NCBI GenBank assembly: GCA_963575745.1
Contig: CAUYUJ010017867.1
Span: 181,369-208,868, forward strand
Reading direction: 5' to 3'
Length of the DNA stretch: 27,500 bases
DNA from: Prorocentrum cordatum
Lineage: Eukaryota; Sar; Dinophyceae; Prorocentrales; Prorocentraceae
Part shown: piece after piece, positions 9,259 through 17,481 of the stretch
Layout: each line of letters begins with the position of its first letter
Numbering within the stretch: the first letter of the stretch is position 1
Made by a program: the position numbers and the translations under genes
The notes under the pieces: generated by a model
What the model was told of the DNA's origin: nothing
The model's database searches: none
Seen by the model: only the letters and a program-made list of their open reading frames with translations

Positions 9259-9325
9259 CTCTGCTCCGGAACCCGTGGGGCGAAGCGAGGGCTCCGCTAC
9301 AACGCAAATCTAGTAGCGGCCTTTT

Positions 9326-9433
9326 TCCGAACTGGCAAGATGGTACTAGAACCGACGTCAACGAAAACGCTAACACCTGACTGCAAGACGTGCAACTGTG
9401 CTCCTCACCCGGTCGCATGGCCACGTTCTAACA
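9326..9433 (-). repeat. 5' LTR of the copia-like remnant
   Basis: On the minus strand it starts TGTTAGAACGTGGCC and aligns to the 3' LTR over its length. No standard Met-tRNA primer-binding sequence is obvious after its inner end, so that end is approximate. Confidence 0.65.
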
Positions 9434-10338
9434 ATTTCCCCTCCTCCTCCTCCTCCGCATTCTGCTAGTGTCGATGCTGGTGCCTGTGTTCTAACTATGC
9501 ATGTCACTGAACCACGCCTCCTTCTCCTCCTTGACGTCCGACGGATTCCTTCTAGCAGTCCGCAAGTGACAAAGAAACTGTACATTGTGTCTCCTCGGTG
9601 GGGGTGTTCAGCTTATGGAGCACGTCGAATCTCTCCTGCGTCGCACAATGAATGGTGGCAAGAAGCTTGTCAGAGGGAAGCAGGAGACGAGAGAGATACA
9701 CAACCTCAGACGCAACCGGTGAACAACATCGGCGTCATCACACATTACATATTGACGCAAATCATCGTAAGGCGGGTTTCGGACACTCTGAAACCCAAAA
9801 TTGCCATCTGAGGCCGTCCGGCACCTTCGCCGCCTTCTGCCGGCCTTCCGCCGGCGGAGGCAGCTTTGTTTTCCTGCCGCCGCCTTCTGCCGAAGAAGAC
9901 ATGCGAATTTCCTCGTCTTTTGAGGAGCATGCACGCTCAGGTGATCTAGTCTTAGCAGCCCTCCAGGCGTGGTTTAGAACGTTTCCTCTTCAAACAACTC
10001 TTCTTCCTCTTCGGGGAAGGGTTTATCATTGTTCCCAATGGAAATCCGCACCCAGGGGACCAGCAGGAAACCGGGACCAATGACACCCCCCGACACACAC
10101 ATTCTGTCAAACACAATACAGCATGCACTTCGGGACAACTTCTTGGGTCATGCTGGTGGGCCCCGCGAACACATCGCACGTGTTGTTGACATGGGCGGCG
10201 GGGAGGTCTCAGATTGCATGCTGTGCTCAGGACAACCATCCGTGTCGACACACATCACAACATGCACTTCGCGGCTAAGTCTGTCGCGCGCGACCTCCCC
10301 GCGGTCACCTTGCATCAACTTTTGAAAAAGGCGGCGTG
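9434..10338. other. Intergenic sequence, no gene recognised
   Basis: It begins with a short CTC tract (9439-9458), then mixed unique sequence, a CGCCTTCTGCCGGCC-rich stretch (9823-9900), and two similar segments containing CATGCACTTCG near 10120 and 10262. Open frames of up to 143 codons (9652-10083 forward) have no recognisable domain. Confidence 0.5.
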
Positions 10339-10339
10339 G

Positions 10340-10565
10340 GCTTTGTGGGCCCCGGAAACGGCAAGGCCGTTTTTCACCGTTTCCCCAAAAATGTCCCTTG
10401 AAAATGGAAACGGCAAAAAAACGGCGACCGGAAACGGCAAAAAAACGGCTCCAGGATTGGAACCGGAGCCGGAACCGGTCAAAAAACGGCGACGGAACCG
10501 GTAACAAAAACGACAAAATGGAACCGGTAAAAAAACGGCCCTGTCGTTTCAAGGGCCCACTAAGG
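10340..10565. mobile_element. Inverted-terminus element with internal AAACGG repeats
   Basis: The arms 10345-10374 (starting GTGGGCCCCGGAAACGGC) and 10531-10560 are inverted, differing at a few positions. The interior (10375-10530) is an A-rich minisatellite of GGAAACGGC, CAAAAAAACGGC and GGAACCGG. It is non-coding. It may be a MITE-like element or an inverted-repeat minisatellite; a target duplication is not convincing. Confidence 0.6.
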
Positions 10566-11102
10566 GCGTGGGTGCTGGCAGATTGCCTGCTGGGGGCAGG
10601 CCCACTGGACACCGTGATGGCCACCCCGTCGCGATCGCGCCGAGAAGGACGGTGGGGGCCGACGTGCTCCCCGATGGGTGCTGTCACGTGCGCGGGCGCG
10701 CCCGGCACAGCCTGCGCGTGCCCCGAGCGTGGCGCACCTGGCGCGGCTGAAGGATGGCGTACCGGGCAAGCTTGGGCCCCAGGGGTGCCTGGCGCACCCT
10801 GGCGCACGTGGTGCGCCCGGCACGCGTGGAGCACCTCGCCCCAGTATCGCGCACATGGGGTCTGTTTTCGGTTCCCAGTAGCTGTCGAACATACATAGAC
10901 GACTGCTGAACAAGCTGAGGCTCGGGTGCTACTTATGTGTTGGGAGGTCGGGTGGAAGTGACCGAGACGGATTGCGGGAGGGGAGGGTGTCTTGACCCTA
11001 CCCCCTACCCCTTGGTTTGGAGGGGGGGTGTTCGCGAGGGGTTGGAGCGTATAAGATGACCTCGGCGCGGAAGCCAAAATCATTGATTTCATAGGGTTTT
11101 GG
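10566..11102. other. GC-rich sequence with GGCGCACC-type repeats, no gene
   Basis: Between 10680 and 10830 short CCTGGCGCAC/GGTGCGCC palindromic pieces recur. From 10970 to 11040 G and C runs alternate. Open frames overlap on both strands. Confidence 0.45.
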
Positions 11103-11975
11103 TCACGATTTGGCCTCGTGGGAGGAGGGCCCAGCTCCGTTGATCGATCTCCTACACAATGGCCCAACGATGGCCCCCAATGCTCCCAAGGGTGCCCCAA
11201 GATGGCTCCAAGAGGTGCCCAGGAGGCCCCAAAGAGGCCCCCAAGAGGCCCACAAGCATCCCCAAAGAGGATCCCAAGAGACCCCCCAAAGACGCACCAA
11301 GAGGCCCCCCAGAGGCACCCAAGACGCCCCGAGAGGCCTCGGAGAAAAAAAACGAATCATGGATTTGACTGAGGTGTTGGCCACATGATTGCCTCCTAGG
11401 GGGGGCTCTAATTGAGGAGCCCCCCTCCCCTCCTTTAATCGTTCTGCTCCAAAATGGCCCAACGATGGCCGCCGAGGCTCCCAAGGGTACCCCAAGGCCC
11501 CCAAGAGGCACCCAAGGGGCCCACAAGCTGCCCCCAATAGGCTCCCAAGAGACCCCCAAGACGCCCCAAGAGGCCCCACCCAAGACGACCTAAGGGGTCT
11601 CGGAGAAAAGCCCCAAACTATTCTTACAAAGGTGTTGGCCACATGTTTGCCTCCTGGGGTGGACCCTGAGGAACCTCGCGCCTTTGCTGAATCTCTTCGA
11701 AGATGGTCCCAAGATGGCCCCCGAGGCTCCGGAGGGTGCCCCACGACGACCCCAAGAGGTGCCCAGGAGGCCCCAAGAGGCTCTCACGATGCCTCCAATA
11801 TGCCCCCAACAGGCTCACAAGAGACCCACAAAATGTTTCAAGAGGCCCCCCAGAGGCACCTAAGACGCCTCAAGAGGCCCACGGGACTGCCAAGAGATCC
11901 CCAAGACGCCCCAAGAGGACTCCGAGAAGCTCTCCAAAGAACTCCGAAGAGACTCCGAGAGGAATCCAAGAGACC
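11103..11975. repeat. Three-copy ~260-280 bp higher-order repeat of CCCAAGAGGCCC units
   Basis: Superunits start at about 11103, 11381 and 11640 with a CACRWKWTTGCCTCSTRGG block, run through many CCCAAGAGGCCCC / CCCAAGATGGC monomers of 10-14 bp, and end with CTCGGAGAAAA (units 1 and 2). The minus strand translates to GASWGPLGGLLG-like peptides preceded by VANT...SPRPL. I recall such peptides from open frames in dinoflagellate genomes; whether they are expressed is unknown. Confidence 0.85.
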
Positions 11976-11989
11976 TGTGTCCTTTCTGC

Positions 11990-12140
11990 TCGCCCTCATC
12001 CTCCTCCTCCACTCCTCCTCCACATCCTCCTCCTCATCTTACTCATCCATATGTTCCTCCTCCTTCCTCCTCCCTCTTCCCTCCTCCACCTCTCTCCCTA
12101 TTCCCATCCTCGTGCTCATCCTCCGATTATTCCTCCATCC
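11990..12140. repeat. Degenerate (TCC)n polypyrimidine tract
   Basis: TCC/CTC triplets with TCA and CCA interruptions, almost purely C+T on the plus strand. Confidence 0.85.
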
Positions 12141-12269
12141 TTCCCCTTTTGGGGTACGACGTCTTACCCAGCCTCTTCTTCCACTGCATGCACCTCCACA
12201 TCCCTGATCAGGGCAACGCGTCTGGGCATCGTTTCTGAATGGGCTGTTGGGTCACGCGAAGCGTCTAGA

Positions 12270-12415
12270 ATTTTATGCAGACGAAATCAATACATACCCA
12301 TTGCTCCCTGACCAGGCCCATCCAGAACCCAGCACCGGAGTGTACGCCACGCCCTCCAGGAGGGCGTATACACAGCTCCTGTGTTCAGGATGGGCATGGC
12401 CAGGGAGCCAAGCAT
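12270..12415. mobile_element. Foldback element, copy 2
   Basis: Left and right halves are inverted, meeting at CCCTCCAGGAGGG, and match copy 1 over most of their length (ATTGCTCCCTG, CAGGCCCATCC, GGAGGGCGTATACACAGC). The same extra ACGCC lies only in the left arm, so both copies descend from one asymmetric progenitor. The hairpin tip has lost about 10 bp relative to copy 1, and the right end is shorter. The 9-mer GCGTCTAGA stands at 12261-12269 and again at 12416-12424, a possible target duplication, although the right copy may be partly element sequence. Confidence 0.8.
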
Positions 12416-12427
12416 GCGTCTAGATTT

Positions 12428-12582
12428 AGGTGGGGCATGTCCCCCCACAGGTGGATTTTGGACGAAGAATGAAAAGTAGCCAACAATAGTGCAGATGGTC
12501 AGAAATGGTAGAGAAACCGTCCCCAGACTTGTTTTTTACTACGTATGTTTGAACCTTCCTCCTGTAGAGGGACATGCCCGAC
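12428..12582. mobile_element. MITE-like element, CCCYCTACAGG family, copy 1
   Basis: Left terminus GGTGGGGCATGTCCCCCCAC (12430 on) is inverted with the right terminus ending at 12582, which contains CCTCCTGTAGAGGGACATGCC. The inner sequence includes CCGTCCCCAGAC, shared with the other copies. About 155 bp, non-coding, starting a few bp after the right flank of foldback copy 2. Confidence 0.75.
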
Positions 12583-12795
12583 TTCGGTATGGCTCCCGTC
12601 GACCGAACTTCCGCGCGCCGCGCCGCTCGAGGCGTGGGACCTGCGCTCCTCCGGGCGCCCCCTGCGACGCCACCGTTGCGATGGGCAGCTCTGCGGCCGC
12701 CGAGGTCCGCGACGCGCGGGGAGCGGCTCTGCGCTTGATCCCGCCCCTTTCGTCCGGCACTCGCCGTGTGCCCGAAGAGGCGTGTCCTGCGCTGG

Positions 12796-12905
12796 CACAG
12801 GCGGACTTTTGAGGAAAAAGAACACAGACTCAGAGCCTCTTCAAACACAGTAAAACAGAAATCGAAACATCGTCCCCAGACTATTCTTTTTGACAATCCC
12901 CGACT
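12796..12905. mobile_element. CCCYCTACAGG family, truncated copy 2
   Basis: It starts CACAGGCGGACTTTTGA, comparable to TACAGGCGGATTCTTGA at 15760. It keeps the inner AACATCGTCC.C.GA block and GACTATTCTTTTTGA, but the right terminus is reduced to CCCCGACTTC. Confidence 0.55.
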
Positions 12906-13554
12906 TCACGCGAGCACTCGGCGGCGAGCCCATGGGGGAGGGCAGAGGCAGCAAGCCTTCCCAGCAGGCAGCGGGACTTCTCAGCAGCCCTCCGGCCCTC
13001 TCCGAGACGTCGTCCGTGTCTTCGGGGAGGGCCTCGACACCTCAGAGGGCCCGAGGCCCTCCGGGCCTTCTGAGATGGGCCCGCCCCTTCTAGCTTGGCC
13101 ACCGGCTCGCCGCCGAAGGATGAGCTCAGCCATCGCAGGAAGCACGGGCAAGAGATGTGGTGAAGCGGCGCGGCGCCCCTCGACGTGCCACGGCCACGAT
13201 CGGCCAGGCTCGTGCCTCCCGCGCAGACCCTCCGCGCTCCCCCGGGCCCACCCATGCCCCAACGCGCCCAAACCTTCCATCCACATAAGAATATGCCTGA
13301 GCGATCGTCCACGCATGTACATGCTAGGAGGTCAGCGTGGGCTTCCTGGACCAGAGCTGGCCACCACTCCATGGCGTGCGGGGCGCGCCAGGGGCTCCAG
13401 CATATATGTGTTCATGCAGAGTTTGTTCTGCTTCAAACGTGGCGGCGGCCAGGGGGGGCCTGAGAAGGGCAAGCCGCGGCCAAGGAGGGAAAATCTGTCA
13501 AGAGCGGAGGATCAGGGCACGTTCTCAGACACCTCCTAGGTCTCTTCGTGCCCT
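12906..13554. other. GC-rich sequence, no gene recognised
   Basis: Open frames run on both strands (for example 12766-13539 forward, 12881-13372 reverse) but overlap, start in or beside repeats and show no known domain. I would leave them unannotated. Confidence 0.45.
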
Positions 13555-13730
13555 ATTTTTTAGCCGCGTCCAGCCGTGGCGACGAGGGGGGGCCTCATCC
13601 CTCCTCTCTGCCGGCTGGAAGCAGGTGGCCCATCCTGCCCCTCAGCTGGCTCCGACCTTGAACCTCCCGCCGCCCCCGCGCCCATCACGCCCGCGCCCTC
13701 GTCGACGTCGCCGACGCTCGCATAATTTGT
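13555..13730 (+). repeat. ~180-bp dispersed repeat, copy A
   Basis: It contains CCAGCCGTGGCGACG, CTGCCGGCTGG, GGTGGCCCA, CAGCTGGCTCCGACCTT and CCCATCACG followed by GTCGACGTCG. The same ordered blocks are found reversed at 14155-14335, and partly at 13885-13960. Confidence 0.75.
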
Positions 13731-13797
13731 GAGCCGTCGAAGGGTGGATGGCCTGCTACCGGTGCTCTAACACGATTTGCATTCCATCGTTTGTCCT

Positions 13798-13818
13798 TTG
13801 TCCTTTGTCCTTTGTTGC
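13798..13818. repeat. TTTGTCC heptamer, three tandem copies
   Basis: TTTGTCC is repeated three times in direct tandem, directly before copy B of the neighbouring dispersed repeat. Confidence 0.9.
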
Positions 13819-13884
13819 CTGCAGCAGGACTCGGCCTCCATGCCGATCGGGAAGAGCGTAGCGTGCCGGGAACATCTCTCTCTC

Positions 13885-13960
13885 TCTCTCTTCCTCCGCT
13901 CTGCTGGCCGGCACGAGTGCTGGGCCACCTCGGCCCCCCAGACGGCTCCAAGCCCCAGGA
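13885..13960 (+). repeat. ~180-bp dispersed repeat, partial copy B
   Basis: After a (CT)n run, TTCCTCCGCTCTGCTGGC, TGGGCCACCTC and GGCTCCAAGCCCC match the central part of copies A and C. Outer parts are missing. Confidence 0.65.
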
Positions 13961-14025
13961 AAGGTGCGCCGAACTCCCTGCCAATTTGACATTAGACACT
14001 GGCCGCGCAGCTGCCGGCAGATGCG

Positions 14026-14155
14026 GCACGCGGTCCGGGGCCCTTGCACGGTGCGTGGGCCAAGCCGGTTACGGCGCCGCCACGGTTGGACGAGGCTCTC
14101 TGCCTGGTGCTGCAGCGCGTGGTCTGGGGCCCTTGCCTGGGGCATGGTCCAGGCC
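14026..14155. repeat. Diverged direct repeat of GGGGCCCTTGC blocks
   Basis: GCGGTCCGGGGCCCTTGC plus GGTGCGTGGGCCAAGCC (near 14030) resembles GTGGTCTGGGGCCCTTGC plus GGGGCATGGTCCAGGCC (near 14119), a spacing of about 88 bp. Confidence 0.55.
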
Positions 14156-14335
14156 AGGCCAGCGACGACGACGACGGCATGAACGTGATGGGTGAGGGCG
14201 CGGAGGGGACTCGAAGTTGGAGCCGGCTAAGGCGCTGAGGTGGCCCACCATTGGTTCCCGCCAGCAGGTCGGAGGAAGAAAAAGGGGCCCCTGCGTCGCC
14301 ACGGCTGGGCGCCGCGCGAAAACTTGCCAGTCTCG
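14155..14335 (-). repeat. ~180-bp dispersed repeat, inverted copy C
   Basis: On the minus strand: GCCCAGCCGTGGCGACG, TTCCTCCGACCTGCTGGC, TGGGCCACCTCAGCG, GCCGGCTCCAACTTCG, ACCCATCACG and a GTCGTCGTCGTCG run, in the same order as copy A. With copies A and B it forms large inverted repeats across 13.55-14.34 kb. Confidence 0.75.
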
Positions 14336-14534
14336 GCCCCGGGAGCGACCCTGTGACCGCTTTTGAGCGAATCTGCCTCATCCCCCCACGCATGACGGAT
14401 TTTCTCCGGGCTCATCCATCTCAGACCCCCTGAGCGAGGACAATCGTAGGGATCTGCCCATCAGAAACTGAGGGAGTCCTCAAGATGGGCATCGAGGTGA
14501 GGTGATGCCAGGCACAGGGACAGGGACAAGGGTA

Positions 14535-14592
14535 CATTATCTTTACAAAACTATTGACGAATATCCCTCCTGTAGAGGAACGTGCCCGCCTT
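14535..14592. mobile_element. CCCYCTACAGG family, right-end fragment
   Basis: AAAACTATTGACGAATATCC followed by CTCCTGTAGAGGAACGTGCC matches the right ends at 12555-12582 and 15930-15973. No left terminus is found. Confidence 0.55.
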
Positions 14593-14609
14593 ACTTCTAG
14601 CGTGCATCC

Positions 14610-15105
14610 ACGGGGGGATCACCTGACATGAAGGGGCCCCAGGACACACAAATACATACACAAAGAAGCATATTCCCAATGTTTTACCATATTTTCTGTT
14701 TTTTTGTCTTCCCCCCCACTTCCCATATTTTCCCATCTTTTCTAGGGAATCGACGATTCATTGTGTCTGTGTGTTTCTTTCCCTCCTGATGACATCCCGA
14801 CTGCGAGGGCTGCGCGCGAGGGGACGCCGCGCAGCGGACTGCCCCCCCCTCTCGGCCCACGGGCGGAGCCGGAGGCCCCACCTGCTGGGGCCCAGGGAGA
14901 CACACACACACAAGCAAACACGCACAGATCCCAGGATACCTCCCACATCTTCCCACGTCTTCGGGGTGTTCGTCTCCCCCCTTCCCATATAGCTTTCCGC
15001 GTCTTCCTGGGAGTCGACGAGGAATCGTGTGTCTGCGTGTGTGTGTGTGTGTGTGTGTCTGTGTGTGTGTGTTCTTGTCCCCTCCTGGCAATCCTGGGCC
15101 CACTC
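14610..15105. repeat. Tandem duplication, ~260-bp unit
   Basis: The blocks GGGGCCC(C)AGG, ACACACAAA..ACACA, a C-run then CTTCCCATAT, GGGARTCGACGA and TGTGTCTGYGTGTG occur in order near 14630-14790 and again near 14887-15086. The older-looking copy has a short TGTGTCTGTGTGTTT where the other has about 40 bp of (TG)n. Confidence 0.75.
15027..15072. repeat. (TG)n microsatellite
   Basis: Near-pure GT dinucleotides with two TGTC interruptions, within the second unit of the local duplication. Confidence 0.95.

Positions 15106-15107
<2 letters not shown>

Positions 15108-15158
<51 letters not shown>
15108..15158. repeat. (GCT)17 / CAG-CTG trinucleotide run
   Basis: Seventeen uninterrupted GCT triplets. 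Depending on frame it would give poly-Leu, Ala or Cys, and poly-Gln, Ser or Ala on the other strand. No gene context supports translation. Confidence 0.97.
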
Positions 15159-15160
<2 letters not shown>

Positions 15161-15514
15161 CCTCTGCGACCTGCCGGATTACGCGGGATCAAGCCCGATG
15201 AAGCGGAATTAAGCCAGGTCAAGCTGGATTTCGGACTAGGGCAAAATCAGAATTTCACCTCCCGGGAGTTGCATCCGAACGAAAGTGATGCCAACATCAG
15301 AACCCTCTCCTCCCTCGTCCTCCGCAGTCCCCTGAATTTTCTGGAAGATTTCGCGCCTGCGCGAGCCTGAAACGGGCCACACCGGTTGCCTGCACGTGGA
15401 ATATCCAAACAGTTGATCGTTGGAAGAGCTCGTATGAAGTCATAGAGATCCAGGGAGGGTGGAGCAGCCATAGGCCAGAGGAAGTCGAGGACGAAATGAC
15501 TGCATAAACACAAG
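15159..15514. other. Unique sequence, no gene recognised
   Basis: Near 15190-15235 short AAGC-containing pieces such as AATTAAGCCAGG and TCAAGCTGGAT recur. The rest is unique with only short or overlapping open frames. Confidence 0.4.
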
Positions 15515-15652
15515 GTTTCGAAATCTTGCGCGGATCTCTTGCATCGGCGCCCGACCCCCCTCCTCCCTGGCGCGCGGAGCGAGCCAGGGGCGGCGCCAGA
15601 GGCACCGCCAGGGAGGGCCCAGCGCCGACGCAAGAAATCCGCGCGGAAACTC
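15515..15652. mobile_element. GC-rich palindromic MITE-like element, copy 1
   Basis: The left arm GCGCGGATCTCTTGCATCGG and the right arm (minus strand) GCGCGGATTTCTTGCGTCGG are inverted, with an inner palindrome around CCTGGCGCGCGGAGC / GCCAGGG. The layout equals the copies at 22659-22788 and 24698-24829. Confidence 0.7.
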
Positions 15653-15740
15653 CGGAAGCTTAACTATACGTTTGCGCAGTCCTGGCTCAGACGACGTAGG
15701 GATCCGACGAGACCCAAGCGTCCACAGGCCACAATAAGCT

Positions 15741-15974
15741 TAGGTCGGGCGAGTCCCCCTACAGGCGGATTCTTGAATGAGAACAAGAAATGCCCCACAG
15801 ATATTCAAACATGAGGAAACCATGCTCAAAACATCGTCCACGGATCAGTTCGAGGAGGAGGAGGAGGCGGAGGCGGAGGCGGAGGCGGAGGCGGAGGCGG
15901 AGGAGGAGGAGGAGGAGGAGGAGGAGGTAGACTATTTTTGAACCTTCCTCCTGCAGAGGGACAGGCGCGACTTG
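15741..15974. mobile_element. CCCYCTACAGG family, copy 3 with an expanded triplet tract
   Basis: The left end TCGGGCGAGTCCCCCTACAGG is inverted to the right end CCTCCTGCAGAGGGACAGGC. Inside is ACATCGTCCACGGA, as in the other copies, and a GGA/GGC run at 15849-15927 that enlarges it to about 230 bp. Confidence 0.75.
15849..15927. repeat. (GGA/GGC)n microsatellite
   Basis: GGAGGC hexamers flanked by GGA triplets, inside the mobile-element copy. Confidence 0.95.
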
Positions 15975-16167
15975 ACAATACGCCCTGCGGCCACTGTCCG
16001 GCGAAGGCACACAGGGGCCCCAAGAGAGCCACGCGGGAGAGACCGAGCCGCCCTCGATGTATATAGGGTGCGGGCGGCAGGACGCCGAGCGCAGGCCCGA
16101 AGCAGCGGGGCCCGAGGCAGCGAGAGCAGGCCAAGCATCCGCTTGCAAGACGTGCAGCCCTGGGAGC
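15975..16167. other. GC-rich spacer, no gene
   Basis: Unique GC-rich sequence between the element and the next CCT tract; open on several frames but with no recognisable domain. Confidence 0.4.
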
Positions 16168-16301
16168 ATCCTCCTCCTCCTCCTCCTCCGCCCTCCTCCT
16201 CCTCCTCCTCCTCCTCCTCCCTCCTCCTCCCTCCTCCCTCCTCCTCCTCCTCCTCCTCCTCCTCCTCCGCCCTCCTCCTCCTCCTCCTCCTCCTCCTCCT
16301 C
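16168..16301. repeat. (CCT)n microsatellite
   Basis: About 130 bp of CTC/CCT triplets with a few CCG or CCC interruptions, the complement in base content of the GGA run 250 bp upstream. Confidence 0.95.
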
Positions 16302-16582
16302 GAGACCTGCTTGCCTGCTTGCTCCTCGCCCTCCCCCTCCCCTGCCCCCCTCCGCCGCACGACGAGCGCCTGCGCGCGCGGGGCCCCCGCAAAGCTCCCG
16401 AGAACCAGGGATTCTGGGAGTCCCCTCGGGGGGGAAACGTCCGAAGCAGAACGGAACAAAAGCCGAAGACGAACTTGCGGAGGTACAAAACTGTGAAGAC
16501 GGTGGAGGGGAACGGCCCCTTCTGAAGCGGCTCCTTCCTGGGCAGTCGTCTGACCACCCATGGACTCCATGCTTACACTCGC

Positions 16583-17344
16583 TGTGCAATTCCGCAGCAA
16601 AAGGAACCGATTCGTAGACCCACCACCAATCGCATCAATTTGGAAATCCACAACAAAAGGAGTCAGTTTGAAAATCCGCCGCAGAAGGATTCAACTTACA
16701 CATTCGCCACACAATGATTTAACTTGTGCATCCGCCGCAAAAGTTTGCAAGGCGCACATCTGCCACGCATGGACCGATCAGAGCCTCAAACAACATTGTG
16801 CTTGCCGTCGTACAACGATGAAGCATGAAACCAACAAGTTCCGACTGAGACTTCTGACAATCTCACACCAGCGGAGTTGATTCGATTCTAAAACATTTGG
16901 AGAATAACTCAAGCGAAATCAGGCTTCCACACTGAGAACACTTCAGCAGCAACACGTGACACATGTTTGGACGCTTTGAAAAAAAACAAAAAAACACACA
17001 TCCCTCTGGCGCGTCCAAGGCGTCACTGCTAATCCAACAGTAGTTCCGCCTCAGCTAGAAATGCTGCGAACGTCCGCCGCAAAATGATTCCATATGCAAA
17101 TGCGCCACACAACGAATCGTCTCGAAAACCCGTCAGCAAAGAAATCAACTTGAACATCCGCAACACATTGAATCAATGTGTAAATCGGCCACACAGGGAT
17201 TCAATTCCCAACTACACAACCAGACGAAGCAATGTGTAAATCGACAACCGAGGAATCACTTTGCGAATCCACCACACCACAAGCGAATGTACAACTCCCC
17301 GGCAGAAGGAAACCAATGTGTGAATCCACCGCCAGCGAAGGAGA
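16583..17344. repeat. 28-bp satellite array
   Basis: Units of exactly 28 bp start at 16583, 16611, 16639, 16667, 16695, 16723 and 16751, and again at 17065, 17093, 17121, 17149, 17177, 17205, 17233 and 17261, followed by slightly shifted units at 17288 and 17317. The consensus is roughly NTTGNAAATCCGCC followed by RCANAANGATTCAA. The middle (16779-17064) keeps traces of the period (16797, 16825, 16853) but is badly decayed. The array is clearly AT-richer than the surroundings. There are no spacers, so it is not CRISPR. Confidence 0.92.
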
Positions 17345-17447
17345 ATGGGGGGTGAGTGGATGAAAACGATGTTTGGGTGGACGATGGGGAGGAGGATCCT
17401 CTCTCCCTCGTCCCCTTGTTTCCCTACTCATGCATATCTATATTTTG

Positions 17448-17481
<34 letters not shown>

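Larger units (their letters stand above)
6928..9433 (-). mobile_element. Decayed, internally deleted Ty1/copia-like LTR retrotransposon
   Basis: A minus-strand element is bounded by two similar short terminal repeats (5' LTR 9326-9433, 3' LTR 6928-7046). Both begin TGTTRGAAC on the minus strand, and a polypurine tract GAGGGGGG lies directly before the 3' LTR. Inside, in the expected order, are gag-like remnants (9258-8701) and the RNase H end of pol (7912-7394). No protease, integrase or reverse transcriptase core is recognisable, and about 2.5 kb is too short for a full element, so a large part was lost. Several stops and frameshifts show that it is dead. Flanks TTTTC (6923-6927) and ATTTC (9434-9438) match at 4 of 5 bases as a possible target duplication. 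Exact inner LTR ends are uncertain. Confidence 0.75.

Noticed and set aside
9652-10083. 143-codon forward frame beside the retroelement
   Set aside because: No recognisable domain; the second half is made from CGCCTTCTGCCGGCC repeats; other frames are also open.
16583-17344. Possible CRISPR array
   Set aside because: There are no distinct spacers: the whole 28-bp period is repetitive and degenerate, and the setting is eukaryotic. It is a satellite.
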